Positions 36,022 through 45,131 of a stretch of 64,000 nucleotides of DNA are shown piece by piece; position 1 is the stretch's first letter, and every line of letters begins with the position of its first letter. Under the pieces are notes generated by a model that made no database searches, had not been told where the DNA came from, and worked only from the letters and a program-made list of their open reading frames with translations. Location: positions 1-64,000 of the forward strand of contig DXVO01000009.1 of the NCBI GenBank assembly GCA_019417325.1. The letters are read 5' to 3'. The translations under genes and the position numbers were made by a program. This stretch comes from Parabacteroides sp. (GTDB taxonomy: Bacteria > Bacteroidota > Bacteroidia > Bacteroidales > Tannerellaceae).

Positions 36022-36699
36022 ATGGGAAAAGAAACATCAAAGAGGATTCAGACATCCATCCTCAACAGCATTGAAAAAAAAGTATTAATCTGGTTGGCAC
36101 AAAGACAACCCAAGTGGATGACTTCGGACATGTTGAGCTACATTGGCATATTTGGCTCTGCATTATATATGCTTGGCGGTTGGTTGGCTAACAAAAATAT
36201 GATTTTTTTGTGGCTCGCCTCATTCGGATTAGTCATCCATTGGTTTGGCGACAGTTTGGACGGTACGTTAGCACGTGTACGGAACAAACAAAGACCGGTT
36301 TACGGCTTTTTCATAGACCACACGCTAGATGCCATAACCACCTGTATAATTTTTCTCGGAGCCGGTCTTTCTCCTCTTTTTCGTATGGATGTGGCATTGT
36401 TCATTCTGGCCGGTTATCTTTGTCTATCCATTTACACGTACATCTGTACCATTCTAAAAGGAGAATTCCGCCTGACATACGGTTACATGGGGCCAACCGA
36501 ATTCCGTTTGCTCCTTATCCTGATAAATGCGTTATATATCTATCTCCCTTGCATAAAACAGCATTATAATCTGTGGAAATATAATTTGGGGGTGTTCGAT
36601 ATCATCGGTTTATCCGTAGGCTTTATTCTATTTTTGATTTATGTTTGTCAACTGGTCAAAGACGGTCGTTCTTTTTCCAAGCAAGATCCATTAACATAA
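36022..36699 (+). CDS. CDP-alcohol phosphatidyltransferase family protein
   Basis: A 225-residue integral membrane enzyme that transfers a phosphatidyl group from CDP-diacylglycerol, or a phospho-alcohol, to another alcohol. The metal-binding signature is complete: Asp77, D80-G-x2-A-R85, Gly95, Asp99 and Asp103 (GDSLDGTLARV and GFFIDHTLD). About five to six membrane helices follow. It closes the plus-strand cluster, with a hairpin after it. A role in making a head group or anchor for the cluster lipid is inference. Confidence 0.88.
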   Translation: MGKETSKRIQTSILNSIEKKVLIWLAQRQPKWMTSDMLSYIGIFGSALYMLGGWLANKNMIFLWLASFGLVIHWFGDSLDGTLARVRNKQRPVYGFFIDHTLDAITTCIIFLGAGLSPLFRMDVALFILAGYLCLSIYTYICTILKGEFRLTYGYMGPTEFRLLLILINALYIYLPCIKQHYNLWKYNLGVFDIIGLSVGFILFLIYVCQLVKDGRSFSKQDPLT

Positions 36700-36727
36700 A
36701 ATTCAATAGATAATAGATCTTTTAAGA

Positions 36728-36766
36728 AAGACAGGACGTTCCCTTAACCAATTGGAACACTGTCTT
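36728..36766. terminator. Stem-loop after the CDP-alcohol phosphatidyltransferase gene
   Basis: AAGACAG-gac-GTTCC pairs with GGAAC-a-CTGTCTT around an eleven-base loop. A clear T-run is lacking, so termination is likely but not certain. Confidence 0.45.
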
Positions 36767-37181
36767 TACCGCAGATTAATACTTTTGTGGTGTCTCATGT
36801 AAAAAGGAGAATACTTACCCGAAGTACCGATTGGTTTCAACTTATCGAATACAAACCCATCAACAATGGAGCACGCACACAGAAGGAACTTACTGAGCTT
36901 TTTCTTGACAAGTGAACTGAACACCAACAAATCCCAGATAATCACCCTACAGTTCCAGAAATAAATACTAATGTGTGCCTCCTTGTCTATTTCACTGGTC
37001 ATAATCCGACAGGGAATGATATACCCTGATGGAAAAAATTCATTGGTTTTCAAACAAAATACCTTGTTTCAGTTCATTTTTGTCACAAAAATAAAGATTA
37101 CTTCCTTGATATAAAATATTCATCTTCTTATTGGAACACTTTCCGCGAATAATAAATATCTGAAAATAAGGGCTCTACCTT

Positions 37182-37189
37182 TAACTTTG
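37182..37189 (+). promoter_or_regulatory. -7 box for the RND efflux operon
   Basis: TAACTTTG matches TAnnTTTG perfectly, starting transcription near 37196, 30 bases before the ATG at 37226. It excludes the longer frame from 37187. ATTGGAACACT at 37130-37140 is centred about 60 bases upstream. Confidence 0.55.
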
Positions 37190-37225
37190 TCTCGGATTTT
37201 TAAATTAAAAAGAAATTTGATAACT

Positions 37226-38323
37226 ATGGACAAAAAATGGATCAGACTGACTAGTTTGGTCAGTTGTGCAATTTTGATGGCGTCCTGCAAGCAGACGCCA
37301 CAAATGCAACCAGGTGGTAGCACCTATGCGACAATGAAGGTGGAGGTCTCCGAGAGGGAGCTGTCTTCCTCCTATTCTGCAACTATCCGTGGACGACAGG
37401 ATATAGACATTTATCCGCAGGTGTCGGGAACCATCAAAAAACTTTGTGTGATGGAAGGAGAGAAAGTTCGCCGTGGACAGATACTCTTTATTATTGACCA
37501 AGTTCCTTACAAGGCTGCTCTGAGAACGGCGGTAGCAAATGTAGAATCGGCAAAGGCTAGTTTGAAAACGGCGGAACTAAATTATAACAGCAGCAAAGAA
37601 TTATATGCGCAGAAAGTTATTTCACTGGTGAATCTGGAAACGATGGAAAACAACTATCTTACGGCAAAGGCCCAACTGTCCCAGGCGGAAGCCCAAGAGA
37701 TAAATGCCCACAACAATCTTTCCTATACGGAAATTAAAAGTCCAAGTGATGGGGTTATCGGTTCTCTACCTTATCGTGCGGGAGCATTGGTTAGCGCGAA
37801 CATGCCGCAACCGCTAACTACGGTCAGTGACAATTCCGACATGTACGTTTATTTCTCCATGACAGAAAACCAACTGCTTGCCCTAACCCGCCAGTACGGG
37901 ACGATGGACGAGGCGCTAAGGAATATGCCCGAAGTGGAACTTCGTCTAAACGACAACTCCATATATGATAAAAAAGGTAAGATCGAGTCCATCAGCGGGG
38001 TTATCGACCGCCAGACAGGTACGGTAACCGCCCGCGTGGTCTTTCCTAACGAATCCCGTCTGCTCCATAGCGGTGCGTCAGGAACCGTGATGCTTCCGAG
38101 TACCTACAAGGACTGTATTGTCATACCGCAGGGAGCAACCGTCCAGATGCAAAACAAAACCATTGCCTACAAGGTCGTGGACGGCAAGGCTGTCTCTACG
38201 TTGATCACCGTAGCAGGAATAAATGATGGCCGAGAATATATCGTGTTGGACGGTCTGAGTGTAGGAGATGAAATCGTATCGGAAGGTGCAGGTCTGGTAC
38301 GTGAAGGGACACAAGTTAAATAA
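37226..38323 (+). CDS. RND efflux periplasmic adaptor (membrane fusion lipoprotein)
   Basis: A 365-residue AcrA/MexA-type adaptor that links the RND pump to the outer-membrane channel. The lipoprotein signal ends at ILMASC (Cys near residue 19). The biotinyl-lipoyl-like half near residue 60 (GTIKKLCVMEGEKVRRGQILF), a helical hairpin (about 95-165), the second lipoyl half (SPSDGVIGSLPYRAGALV) and the beta-barrel domain (VFPNESRLLHSGASGTVML) follow in order. It is 12 bases before the pump gene. ATG 37226 is chosen for the lipoprotein signal and the promoter position. Confidence 0.95.
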   Translation: MDKKWIRLTSLVSCAILMASCKQTPQMQPGGSTYATMKVEVSERELSSSYSATIRGRQDIDIYPQVSGTIKKLCVMEGEKVRRGQILFIIDQVPYKAALRTAVANVESAKASLKTAELNYNSSKELYAQKVISLVNLETMENNYLTAKAQLSQAEAQEINAHNNLSYTEIKSPSDGVIGSLPYRAGALVSANMPQPLTTVSDNSDMYVYFSMTENQLLALTRQYGTMDEALRNMPEVELRLNDNSIYDKKGKIESISGVIDRQTGTVTARVVFPNESRLLHSGASGTVMLPSTYKDCIVIPQGATVQMQNKTIAYKVVDGKAVSTLITVAGINDGREYIVLDGLSVGDEIVSEGAGLVREGTQVK

Positions 38324-38335
38324 AGACAGAAAATT

Positions 38336-41300
38336 ATGAAAGGAAATATATTCATAAAGCGCCCGTCGATGGCCATGGCTATCTCTATATTGATACTGGG
38401 TATAGGGATTATTTCTCTCTTCTCTTTACCAGTGGAGCAGTATCCTGACATTGCCCCACCTACAGTGCAGGTGTCAGCAACCTATACAGGAGCCGATGCC
38501 CAAGCGGTAATGAACAGCGTCATCATGCCGCTGGAAGAAAGCATCAATGGTGTGGAGAACATGATGTACATCACCTCCACTGCCACCAATGCGGGTACCG
38601 CCACCATCACGGTTTACTTCAAGCAAGGGACAGACCCAGACATGGCAGCCGTCAACGTTCAGAATCGTGTGTCAAAAGCGCAAGGACTGCTACCCGCCGA
38701 AGTAACCAAAATCGGTGTGACCACCACCAAACGCCAGACCAGTTTCTTACAGATCAACGCATTAGTGAGCACAAATGGTCGCTACGAAGAGGCATTCCTT
38801 GCAAATTACCTGGATATCAACGTCCTTCCGCGCATCAAGCGTGTCAACGGCGTGGGCGACGTGATGGAACTGGGAGATACATACAGTATGCGTATTTGGC
38901 TGAAACCTGAAAGAATGGCCCAATATGGCCTGGTTCCTTCGGACGTGACAAGCGTATTGAGCGAACAGAACATGGAGGCACCCACCGGCTCATTGGGCGA
39001 AAACTCAAACAACGTGTTCCAGTTCACAATGAAATACCGTGGCCGTCTGAAAAGTACAGAGGAGTTTCAAAATATCGTCGTCCGTTCACAAGATGACGGC
39101 TCGGTACTGTACCTGAAAGATATTGCTGATGTAGAACTCGGAACTTTAAGTTATACCTTTAAAAATGAACTGGATGGTAAACCTGCGGTCATGTTCATCG
39201 TTTTCCAAACGGCTGGTTCCAACGCCACTGCTATCAACGAAAAGATTTCCGCTGAGCTGGACGAGATAAGCAAAAGCCTCCCAAGCGGAGCGGAGTTTGT
39301 GACAATGCTTAGCTCGAACGACTTCCTCTTCGCATCCATACACAATGTAGTGGAGACATTAATTATTGCCATCATATTGGTTATCCTCGTGGTCTATTTT
39401 TTCTTGCAGGACTTCAAGAGCACGCTGATTCCTTCCATCTCCATCATTGTGTCATTGATTGGTACATTTGCCTGTCTGGTGGCTGCGGGATTCAGTCTGA
39501 ACATCCTGACACTCTTCGCGTTGGTACTCGCCATCGGTACGGTAGTGGACGATGCTATCGTGGTAGTAGAAGCCGTACAGTCCAAGTTCGATGCCGGGTA
39601 CAAGTCGCCTTACCTTGCCACTAAGGACGCGATGAGCGACGTGACAATGGCAATCATCTCCTGTACGTGCGTGTTCATGGCAGTGTTCATTCCCGTGACC
39701 TTCACTGGTGGCACTTCGGGTGTCTTCTATACGCAGTTCGGTATCACGATGGCAACTGCTGTCGGTATCTCCATGATTTCGGCATTGGTGCTGTGCCCCG
39801 CCCTCTGTGCCATGATTATGCGCCCGTCCGACGGGAACAAGAGTGCCAAAAGCATCAACGGTCGCGTGCGTGCCGCCTATAACGCATCATTCAATGCCGT
39901 GCTGGGGAAATACAAAAAAGGCGTCATGTTCTTTATACATCACCGCTGGATGGTGTGGACAGGTCTGACTGCTACCATCGTGCTGCTGGTATGGATGATG
40001 ACAACCACCAAGACCGGTCTAATACCACAGGAAGATCAGGGTGTGATGATGGTAAACGTCAGCACCTCACCAGGCAACACGCTGAAAGAAACGAACAAAG
40101 TGCTTGACAAGATGGAGGAAATCCTAAAGAACACGCCGGAAATCGAACACTATTCCCGCGTTGCCGGATATGGATTCATTGCCGGACAAGGTACGTCCTA
40201 CGCTTCCGTGGTAATCCGTCTGAAAGACTGGAACGAACGCAAAGGCAAGGAGCATACCGCCGATGCGGTAGCCACCCACCTGAACACGCAGTTCGCCGCC
40301 ATCAAGGACGCGCAGATTTTCACCTTCCAGATGCCAATGATTCCCGGCTACGGTATGGGTAACACCATCGAACTGAACTTGCAGGACCAGACCGGAGGCG
40401 ATATGACCACGTTCTACAATTCCGTCATGCAATTCCTTATGGTTCTTAACCAGCGTCCAGAGGTGGCGATGGCCTATACCTCTTATGCAATGAACTTTCC
40501 TCAGATCTCCATAGACGTAGATGCCGCCAAATGTAAACGGGCCGGAATCTCACCTGCCACGGTACTCGACGCCTTGGGTAGCTATTGCGGCGGTTCGTAC
40601 ATCAGCAATTATAACCAGTTCGGAAAGGTGTACCGCGTGATGTTGCAAGCCTCACCCGAATACCGTCTATCTGAACATGACCTGGACAATATGTTCGTAC
40701 GCAACGGCACAGAGATGGCTCCTATCAGCCAGTTCGTGACACTAAACAAAGTGCTTGGCCCGGAAATATCCACCCGCTTCAATTTGTACAGCTCCATCAC
40801 TGCCAATGTGAACCCTGCTGCTGGCTATTCTTCTGGCGAAGTGCAGAAAGTCATTGAGGATGTTGCCGCACAAACCCTGCCGACTGGCTACGGTTACGAA
40901 TATGGCGGTATGGCGCGTGAGGAAGCCAACAACAGCAGTACAGGTACGGCCTTCGTCTACGCTATCTGCGTCTTCCTGATCTATCTGATTCTGGTCTGTC
41001 TGTACGAAAGCTTCTTGGTGCCGTTTGCCGTCATCTTGTCCGTACCGTTCGGACTGATGGGTTCGTTCTTGTTCGCCAAATTATTCAGCTTGGAGAACAA
41101 TATCTATCTCCAGACGGGTGTTATCATGCTGATTGGCTTGCTGGCAAAGACTGCCATCCTAATCACAGAGTACGCTATCGAACGCCGCCGCAAGGGAATG
41201 GGTATCGTGGAGTCGGCATACTCGGCCGCTCAGGTCCGCCTACGCCCTATCCTGATGACAGTACTGACGATGATATTCGGTATGTTACCACTAATGTTCT

Positions 41301-41521
41301 CATCTGGTGCCGGAGCCAATGGGAACAGTTCGTTGGGAACGGGTGTTGTAGGCGGTATGCTCGTGGGAACGCTGGCACTACTTTTTGTGGTTCCGGTCTT
41401 CTATATCATATTCGAATTCCTGCAGGAAAAGGTTCGTCCGCCTATGCAGGAAGAAACCGATATACAGGTACAGCTGGAACATGAAAGGAGCATGGCAGAA
41501 CGTAATGATAATAAAAAATGA
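38336..41521 (+). CDS. RND multidrug efflux pump, inner-membrane subunit (AcrB/MexB type)
   Basis: A 1061-residue HAE1-family proton-driven exporter with twelve membrane helices and two large periplasmic loops. It starts with FIKRPSMAMAISILILGIG and PVEQYPDIAPPTVQVSA as in AcrB, and the helix 4 motif LALVLAIGTVVDDAIVVVEA contains the proton-relay Asp pair. Length is typical. The adaptor precedes it and the channel gene follows after 93 bases. Substrates cannot be predicted; the position beside the lipid cluster allows export of, or resistance to, a related amphiphile. Confidence 0.96.
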   Translation: MKGNIFIKRPSMAMAISILILGIGIISLFSLPVEQYPDIAPPTVQVSATYTGADAQAVMNSVIMPLEESINGVENMMYITSTATNAGTATITVYFKQGTDPDMAAVNVQNRVSKAQGLLPAEVTKIGVTTTKRQTSFLQINALVSTNGRYEEAFLANYLDINVLPRIKRVNGVGDVMELGDTYSMRIWLKPERMAQYGLVPSDVTSVLSEQNMEAPTGSLGENSNNVFQFTMKYRGRLKSTEEFQNIVVRSQDDGSVLYLKDIADVELGTLSYTFKNELDGKPAVMFIVFQTAGSNATAINEKISAELDEISKSLPSGAEFVTMLSSNDFLFASIHNVVETLIIAIILVILVVYFFLQDFKSTLIPSISIIVSLIGTFACLVAAGFSLNILTLFALVLAIGTVVDDAIVVVEAVQSKFDAGYKSPYLATKDAMSDVTMAIISCTCVFMAVFIPVTFTGGTSGVFYTQFGITMATAVGISMISALVLCPALCAMIMRPSDGNKSAKSINGRVRAAYNASFNAVLGKYKKGVMFFIHHRWMVWTGLTATIVLLVWMMTTTKTGLIPQEDQGVMMVNVSTSPGNTLKETNKVLDKMEEILKNTPEIEHYSRVAGYGFIAGQGTSYASVVIRLKDWNERKGKEHTADAVATHLNTQFAAIKDAQIFTFQMPMIPGYGMGNTIELNLQDQTGGDMTTFYNSVMQFLMVLNQRPEVAMAYTSYAMNFPQISIDVDAAKCKRAGISPATVLDALGSYCGGSYISNYNQFGKVYRVMLQASPEYRLSEHDLDNMFVRNGTEMAPISQFVTLNKVLGPEISTRFNLYSSITANVNPAAGYSSGEVQKVIEDVAAQTLPTGYGYEYGGMAREEANNSSTGTAFVYAICVFLIYLILVCLYESFLVPFAVILSVPFGLMGSFLFAKLFSLENNIYLQTGVIMLIGLLAKTAILITEYAIERRRKGMGIVESAYSAAQVRLRPILMTVLTMIFGMLPLMFSSGAGANGNSSLGTGVVGGMLVGTLALLFVVPVFYIIFEFLQEKVRPPMQEETDIQVQLEHERSMAERNDNKK

Positions 41522-41614
41522 TGATGAAGGAGATGACCGGAACGGGCAATTGGCTGCTCTTATCTGGCATTCTCCGGAAAAATCATTTCCAAAAAACATT
41601 CAAAAAGATAAAGG

Positions 41615-42982
41615 ATGAAGAAACATATATTAACATTGGCTGTAATTTGTACTCTATTGAGCAGTTGCGGCATATATAGCAAATACAAGCCGGCAAACAC
41701 CGTACCGGAAAATCTTTATGGAGAGAATGCCATGCCGGAAGATTCTGCCGGACTGGGAACGATGGACTGGCGTGACCTTTTCACCGATCCTTTCCTTCAA
41801 GCCCTTATAGAGAAGGGATTGCAAAACAATACAGATTACCTGTCTGCCGGATTACGGGTGAAAGAAGCTGAAGCGACATTGTTATCTGCAAAATTGGCAT
41901 ACCTCCCGTCACTGACATTCTCCCCGCAGGGAACTATAAGCAGTTTCGACGGCGCGAAAGCGACCAAGACCTACTCGGTTCCTGTTACCGCCAGTTGGGA
42001 AATCGATATCTTCGGAAAATTGCGTAATACTAAACGTCAGTCCCAGTCCCTTTATGCACAAAGCCGGGACTATAAACAGGCTGTTCGTACACAGGTGATA
42101 GCCGGAGTGGCCAACACCTACTATACATTGCTGATGCTCGACGCTCAGCTCGAAATCTCGGAAGAGACCAAACTCTCGTGGAAGGAGACAGTCGACGCCA
42201 CCCGTGCACTGATGAATGCGGGAATGGTAGACGAGGCTGCCGTTTCCCAAATGGAAGCCGCCTACTATAGTGTATGCACAGCCGTCCTTGACCTGAAAGA
42301 ACAAATCAACCAAATTGAGAACAGCATGTCACTGTTGTTGGCAGAAACGCCCCACACGGTGGAACGGGGTCGGCTGGACGCTCAAAATATGCCAACCAGT
42401 TTTTCCACCGGTATACCTGTTCAATTGTTATCAAACCGCCCGGACGTAAGGGCTGCGGAACGTTCTCTGGAACAGGCTTTCTATGCCACCAACCAGGCAC
42501 GTTCCGCTTTCTACCCTTCCATTACGTTAAGTGGAAATGCGGGATGGACCAATTCTTCAGGAAACATAATTATCAATCCTGGAAAATTTCTAGTTTCAGC
42601 CGTAGGTTCGCTTACACAGCCACTTTTCGCCCGCGGGCAACTTACCGGACAGTTGAAAATCGCCAAGGCACAACAGGAGGAGGCGCAGCTAAGTTTCCAA
42701 CAGATACTCCTGCAGGCGGGAAGCGAGGTGAACGACGCCCTGACACAATACCAAACGGCACATGATAAGTCAGAACTGTATGAGAAGCAAATAGCTTCTT
42801 TACAAACGGCATACAGGAGCACCTCTCTTTTGATGCAACACGGGAATACCACCTATATAGAGGTACTAACAGCCCAGCAAAACCTTTTGAGCGCCCGGCT
42901 GACACAAGTGGCCAACCGTACCACCGAGATACAAGGTATAATCAGCCTCTACCAAGCACTGGGCGGAGGTTGTGACGAATGA
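41615..42982 (+). CDS. RND efflux outer-membrane channel lipoprotein (OprM/NodT type)
   Basis: A 455-residue TolC-like trimeric channel, lipid-anchored at the Cys in LLSSCG (near residue 18). The two repeats of the outer membrane efflux protein fold are visible: LRVKEAEATLLSAKLAYLPSLTFSP in the first half and RPDVRAAERSLEQAFYATNQARSAFYPSI in the second. With the adaptor and pump it forms a complete tripartite system spanning both membranes. A bidirectional terminator at 43073-43110 closes the operon. Confidence 0.95.
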   Translation: MKKHILTLAVICTLLSSCGIYSKYKPANTVPENLYGENAMPEDSAGLGTMDWRDLFTDPFLQALIEKGLQNNTDYLSAGLRVKEAEATLLSAKLAYLPSLTFSPQGTISSFDGAKATKTYSVPVTASWEIDIFGKLRNTKRQSQSLYAQSRDYKQAVRTQVIAGVANTYYTLLMLDAQLEISEETKLSWKETVDATRALMNAGMVDEAAVSQMEAAYYSVCTAVLDLKEQINQIENSMSLLLAETPHTVERGRLDAQNMPTSFSTGIPVQLLSNRPDVRAAERSLEQAFYATNQARSAFYPSITLSGNAGWTNSSGNIIINPGKFLVSAVGSLTQPLFARGQLTGQLKIAKAQQEEAQLSFQQILLQAGSEVNDALTQYQTAHDKSELYEKQIASLQTAYRSTSLLMQHGNTTYIEVLTAQQNLLSARLTQVANRTTEIQGIISLYQALGGGCDE

Positions 42983-43316
42983 TTTTTCTGTTTGTTGTTT
43001 ATTCATATTTATAATTCAGGGCTTTCCGGAAAGTGATTTTAGGGCAGTCCGCCAATCTCTAATTCAAAATCGAAAAGAGGCATTCCCGGATTTTTCCGGG
43101 TGCCTCTTTTATTTCTGATTGGAACAGTGAAATTTAGTACTGTGTACTTATCTTTAACAACAGTTTGTTACAACAAAAAATCAAGTTATATGTACAAAAA
43201 ACGATAGGTGTCAATAGTGGATTTTCAGGTACTAATTTTCCTATGGTTCCCACGAGCGTGTTGCCATGAAAGGTATGTATCTTGTCAGCCTTCCGTCGTC
43301 CTGTTGCTACTGCTTC
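42983..43316. other. Convergent gap with terminator
   Basis: 334 bases between the channel gene and the convergent AraC gene. It holds the palindrome CTTTCCGGAAAG (43022-43033), the terminator at 43073-43110 and ATTGGAACAGT at 43118-43128. No coding frame is seen. Confidence 0.5.
43073..43110. terminator. Bidirectional rho-independent terminator
   Basis: AAAAGAGGCA-tt-CCCGGA, loop TTTT, TCCGGG-TGCCTCTTTT. The stem is 16 base pairs with one two-base bulge, with T-runs on both strands, between convergent genes. Confidence 0.85.
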
Positions 43317-44195
43317 CTACAACACCTTACTGTCCCTTATTATCTTCCGGTATTCTTTGGGAGAGTACCCTAAATGTGCCTTTACATATTTTCCAAAAAA
43401 AGATGTATTAGGAAAATTCAGATATTCAGAAATCTCCTTGATCGATTTTTCAGAGTATTTTAATAAACGCTGGATGTCCGTTATGACAAACTGGTTGATC
43501 CATTCATACGCGGTTTTTCCACTTATCTGCTTGCATACAGTTGAAAGGTATTTGGGCGTGACACACAACTGTTCCGCATACCGGGAGACGGAACGAGATT
43601 TCACTTCCATGACAGAAATCAGTTCTATGAACTTCCTGAACAGAATGTCAGCCTGTGTTATAGTCCTGTTCCCGGAGGACTCCACATAATTTTCCATTTC
43701 GGCAAGTATTTCATAAATACTCGCCCGGACAATGAATGAGATGGTGTCTTTCTTGTAAGGTCGCTGTTCCTGTGCCAGCCGTAAAGAAAGTAACTTGCCA
43801 TAGGCCTCAAGCAGTCTGTTATCCTCTACATGGATTACCGGATGCTCTGCTATATGGAACGCCTTGTTCCATATGCTATCGTCCACATGGATATGTTCCA
43901 TAACGATTTTTTGTGACAAACACATAATTCTACCTTTGAAATCAGGACTGATCATACAGTTGTTTAATATAACGTTAGGACGACAAATCAGGATGTCCCC
44001 GGCATTAATGACATATCTTCTACAATCTACATCCACCTGCAATCGACCCTCCACACAGGCTGTGAATGCCATCCTGTCCATTTTCTTGGGGTCTGAGCCT
44101 TGTGACAAACCATTAACTTTCTTTATATCAAGATCATAAATACTGATATCTCCATCCTCATAAAGAGTAAACGAAGTGTTCCTCATATTTTCCAT
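43317..44195 (-). CDS. AraC-family transcriptional regulator at the right edge of the block
   Basis: A 292-residue AraC regulator with an N-terminal sensing domain (about 15-140; GDILICRPNVILNNCMISPDFKG) and C-terminal helix-turn-helix pair (AEQLCVTPKYLSTVCKQISG; SFFGKYVKAHLGYSPKEYRK). It parallels the regulator at 21804-22757 along its whole length, so they arose by duplication. ATG at 44195 is preferred over an upstream in-frame TTG at 44219. It converges on the RND operon and lies on the opposite strand, so it may regulate the pump, the biosynthetic cluster or both (inference). Confidence 0.9.
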   Translation of the reverse strand: MENMRNTSFTLYEDGDISIYDLDIKKVNGLSQGSDPKKMDRMAFTACVEGRLQVDVDCRRYVINAGDILICRPNVILNNCMISPDFKGRIMCLSQKIVMEHIHVDDSIWNKAFHIAEHPVIHVEDNRLLEAYGKLLSLRLAQEQRPYKKDTISFIVRASIYEILAEMENYVESSGNRTITQADILFRKFIELISVMEVKSRSVSRYAEQLCVTPKYLSTVCKQISGKTAYEWINQFVITDIQRLLKYSEKSIKEISEYLNFPNTSFFGKYVKAHLGYSPKEYRKIIRDSKVL

Positions 44196-44236
44196 ACTTA
44201 TTTTTCTGTCGCTGTTCAATTCATTTTATACCGGCA

Positions 44237-44244
44237 CAAAAATA
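44237..44244 (-). promoter_or_regulatory. -7 box for the right-hand AraC gene
   Basis: Minus strand TATTTTTG fits TAnnTTTG, about 42 bases upstream of the chosen ATG at 44195; this supports that start over the TTG at 44219. Confidence 0.45.
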
Positions 44245-44413
44245 AAAGATTTGCCTAAAACTCTACAACTCTATATGGAATAAAAAATGGCTTATTATTC
44301 TTATAATGTGCATGTTACAGCCTAAACTGAACGTTTTTATAGCCTCGAAGAACACTGACATAAACAAGATATTTCATAACTTCGTAAGATTAAATTAGAA
44401 ACAAATATAGACT

Positions 44414-44620
44414 ATGATAATCAATAAGGAAAAAATCAAAAGAAACGGAGGTAAAATAATCAGCATGATGTGACAGATGTGTCGTTATTCTTTTGAAGAG
44501 TTACATTCTTTCACCAGTTTGAGCAATACAGAATTGTGTCTGGCTCTTATTCTTCTGGTACAAGAAGGGCAAATAGAGCAAAACAGAAATGAATTTGATA
44601 TTTATACTACACAAAACTGA
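44414..44620 (+). pseudogene. Small winged-helix-like gene interrupted by an in-frame TGA
   Basis: An ATG at 44414 opens 19 codons, then a TGA at 44471-44473, then the same frame continues for 49 codons to a TGA at 44618-44620. An internal ATG at 44477 would give 47 residues (FEELHSFTSLSNTELCLALI), resembling a small helix-turn-helix or winged-helix unit. A GGAGG sequence lies between the two ATGs. It is either a gene broken by one nonsense change or a functional 47-residue protein starting at 44477. Confidence 0.35.
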
Positions 44621-45098
44621 TAAAATACAGAATGATCTGATGAAAGAACTAAATTTGTGTGGTATGCATCATCATTATAATCCGTTATCAATGTCTGATA
44701 ATAAGGCAAACACTATATGGGAATTACACAACATGCTTATTATAAACAATTTATATACATTCATAAATAGAGACAACATAACAGAAATCATAGTAAAACA
44801 TGTCTCATTCTGCCTGATTTCCCCATAACCTACTAAAAATAAAAAGTAATTACTATTTGATTGTTAATTGATTTTACATTATCTCTATAAACTACAAACT
44901 AACACTTAGTTTTAACATTTAAAACTTTTTTATTATCCGTATTATAACAATTTAGGTTAATCACAAACAATCTTACTACTAAAATAAACTGACTCGAGAA
45001 AACACTGTTTACTAAATAGAGTTGACCTGTCATGCTAAAACAGTAATTCTGGTAGAACCTTCTGTAATTCATCTACAGCCAAAACATATGCAAGTTTC

Positions 45099-45106
45099 TA
45101 TTTTTG
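45099..45106 (+). promoter_or_regulatory. -7 box for the cupin/CMD operon
   Basis: TATTTTTG fits TAnnTTTG perfectly and lies 26 bases before the cupin ATG at 45132. Confidence 0.5.
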
Positions 45107-45131
45107 CATCATTAATAAATGAATAATCCAT

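Larger units (their letters stand above)
36700..37225. other. Gap between biosynthetic cluster and RND operon
   Basis: 526 bases holding a terminator-like hairpin (36728-36766), two copies of ATTGGAACACT (36751-36761 and 37130-37140) and the RND -7 box (37182-37189). On the plus strand 36790-36912 gives an open, protein-like frame without a start codon (DWFQLIEYKPINNG), perhaps a gene remnant. Confidence 0.45.
44196..45131. other. A+T-rich gap with small reading frames
   Basis: 936 bases, very A+T-rich. It holds the -7 box of the AraC gene (44244-44237, minus strand), a short interrupted gene (44414-44620), a doubtful 79-codon frame (44589-44828, plus strand, no known similarity, overlapping the former) and the -7 box of the cupin gene (45099-45106). 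No mobile element is visible. Confidence 0.45.

Noticed and set aside
36766..37053. 95-codon minus-strand frame in the gap before the RND operon
   Set aside because: No family resemblance, no promoter or ribosome site; the plus strand is the more protein-like side.
37187..37225. Upstream start for the RND adaptor
   Set aside because: It lies inside the -7 box and would hide the lipoprotein signal that begins at 37226.
44196..44219. TTG start for the right-hand AraC regulator
   Set aside because: An ATG eight codons later fits the domain start and the promoter distance better.
44589..44828. 79-codon frame as a gene
   Set aside because: Composition follows the A+T-rich gap, there is no recognisable domain, and it overlaps a more protein-like frame; kept only as a remark on the gap.
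21222..45131. The AraC-bounded block as an integrated mobile element with att sites
   Set aside because: No integrase, transposase, tRNA or flanking direct repeat was found at either end; transfer is suggested only by composition and gene content.
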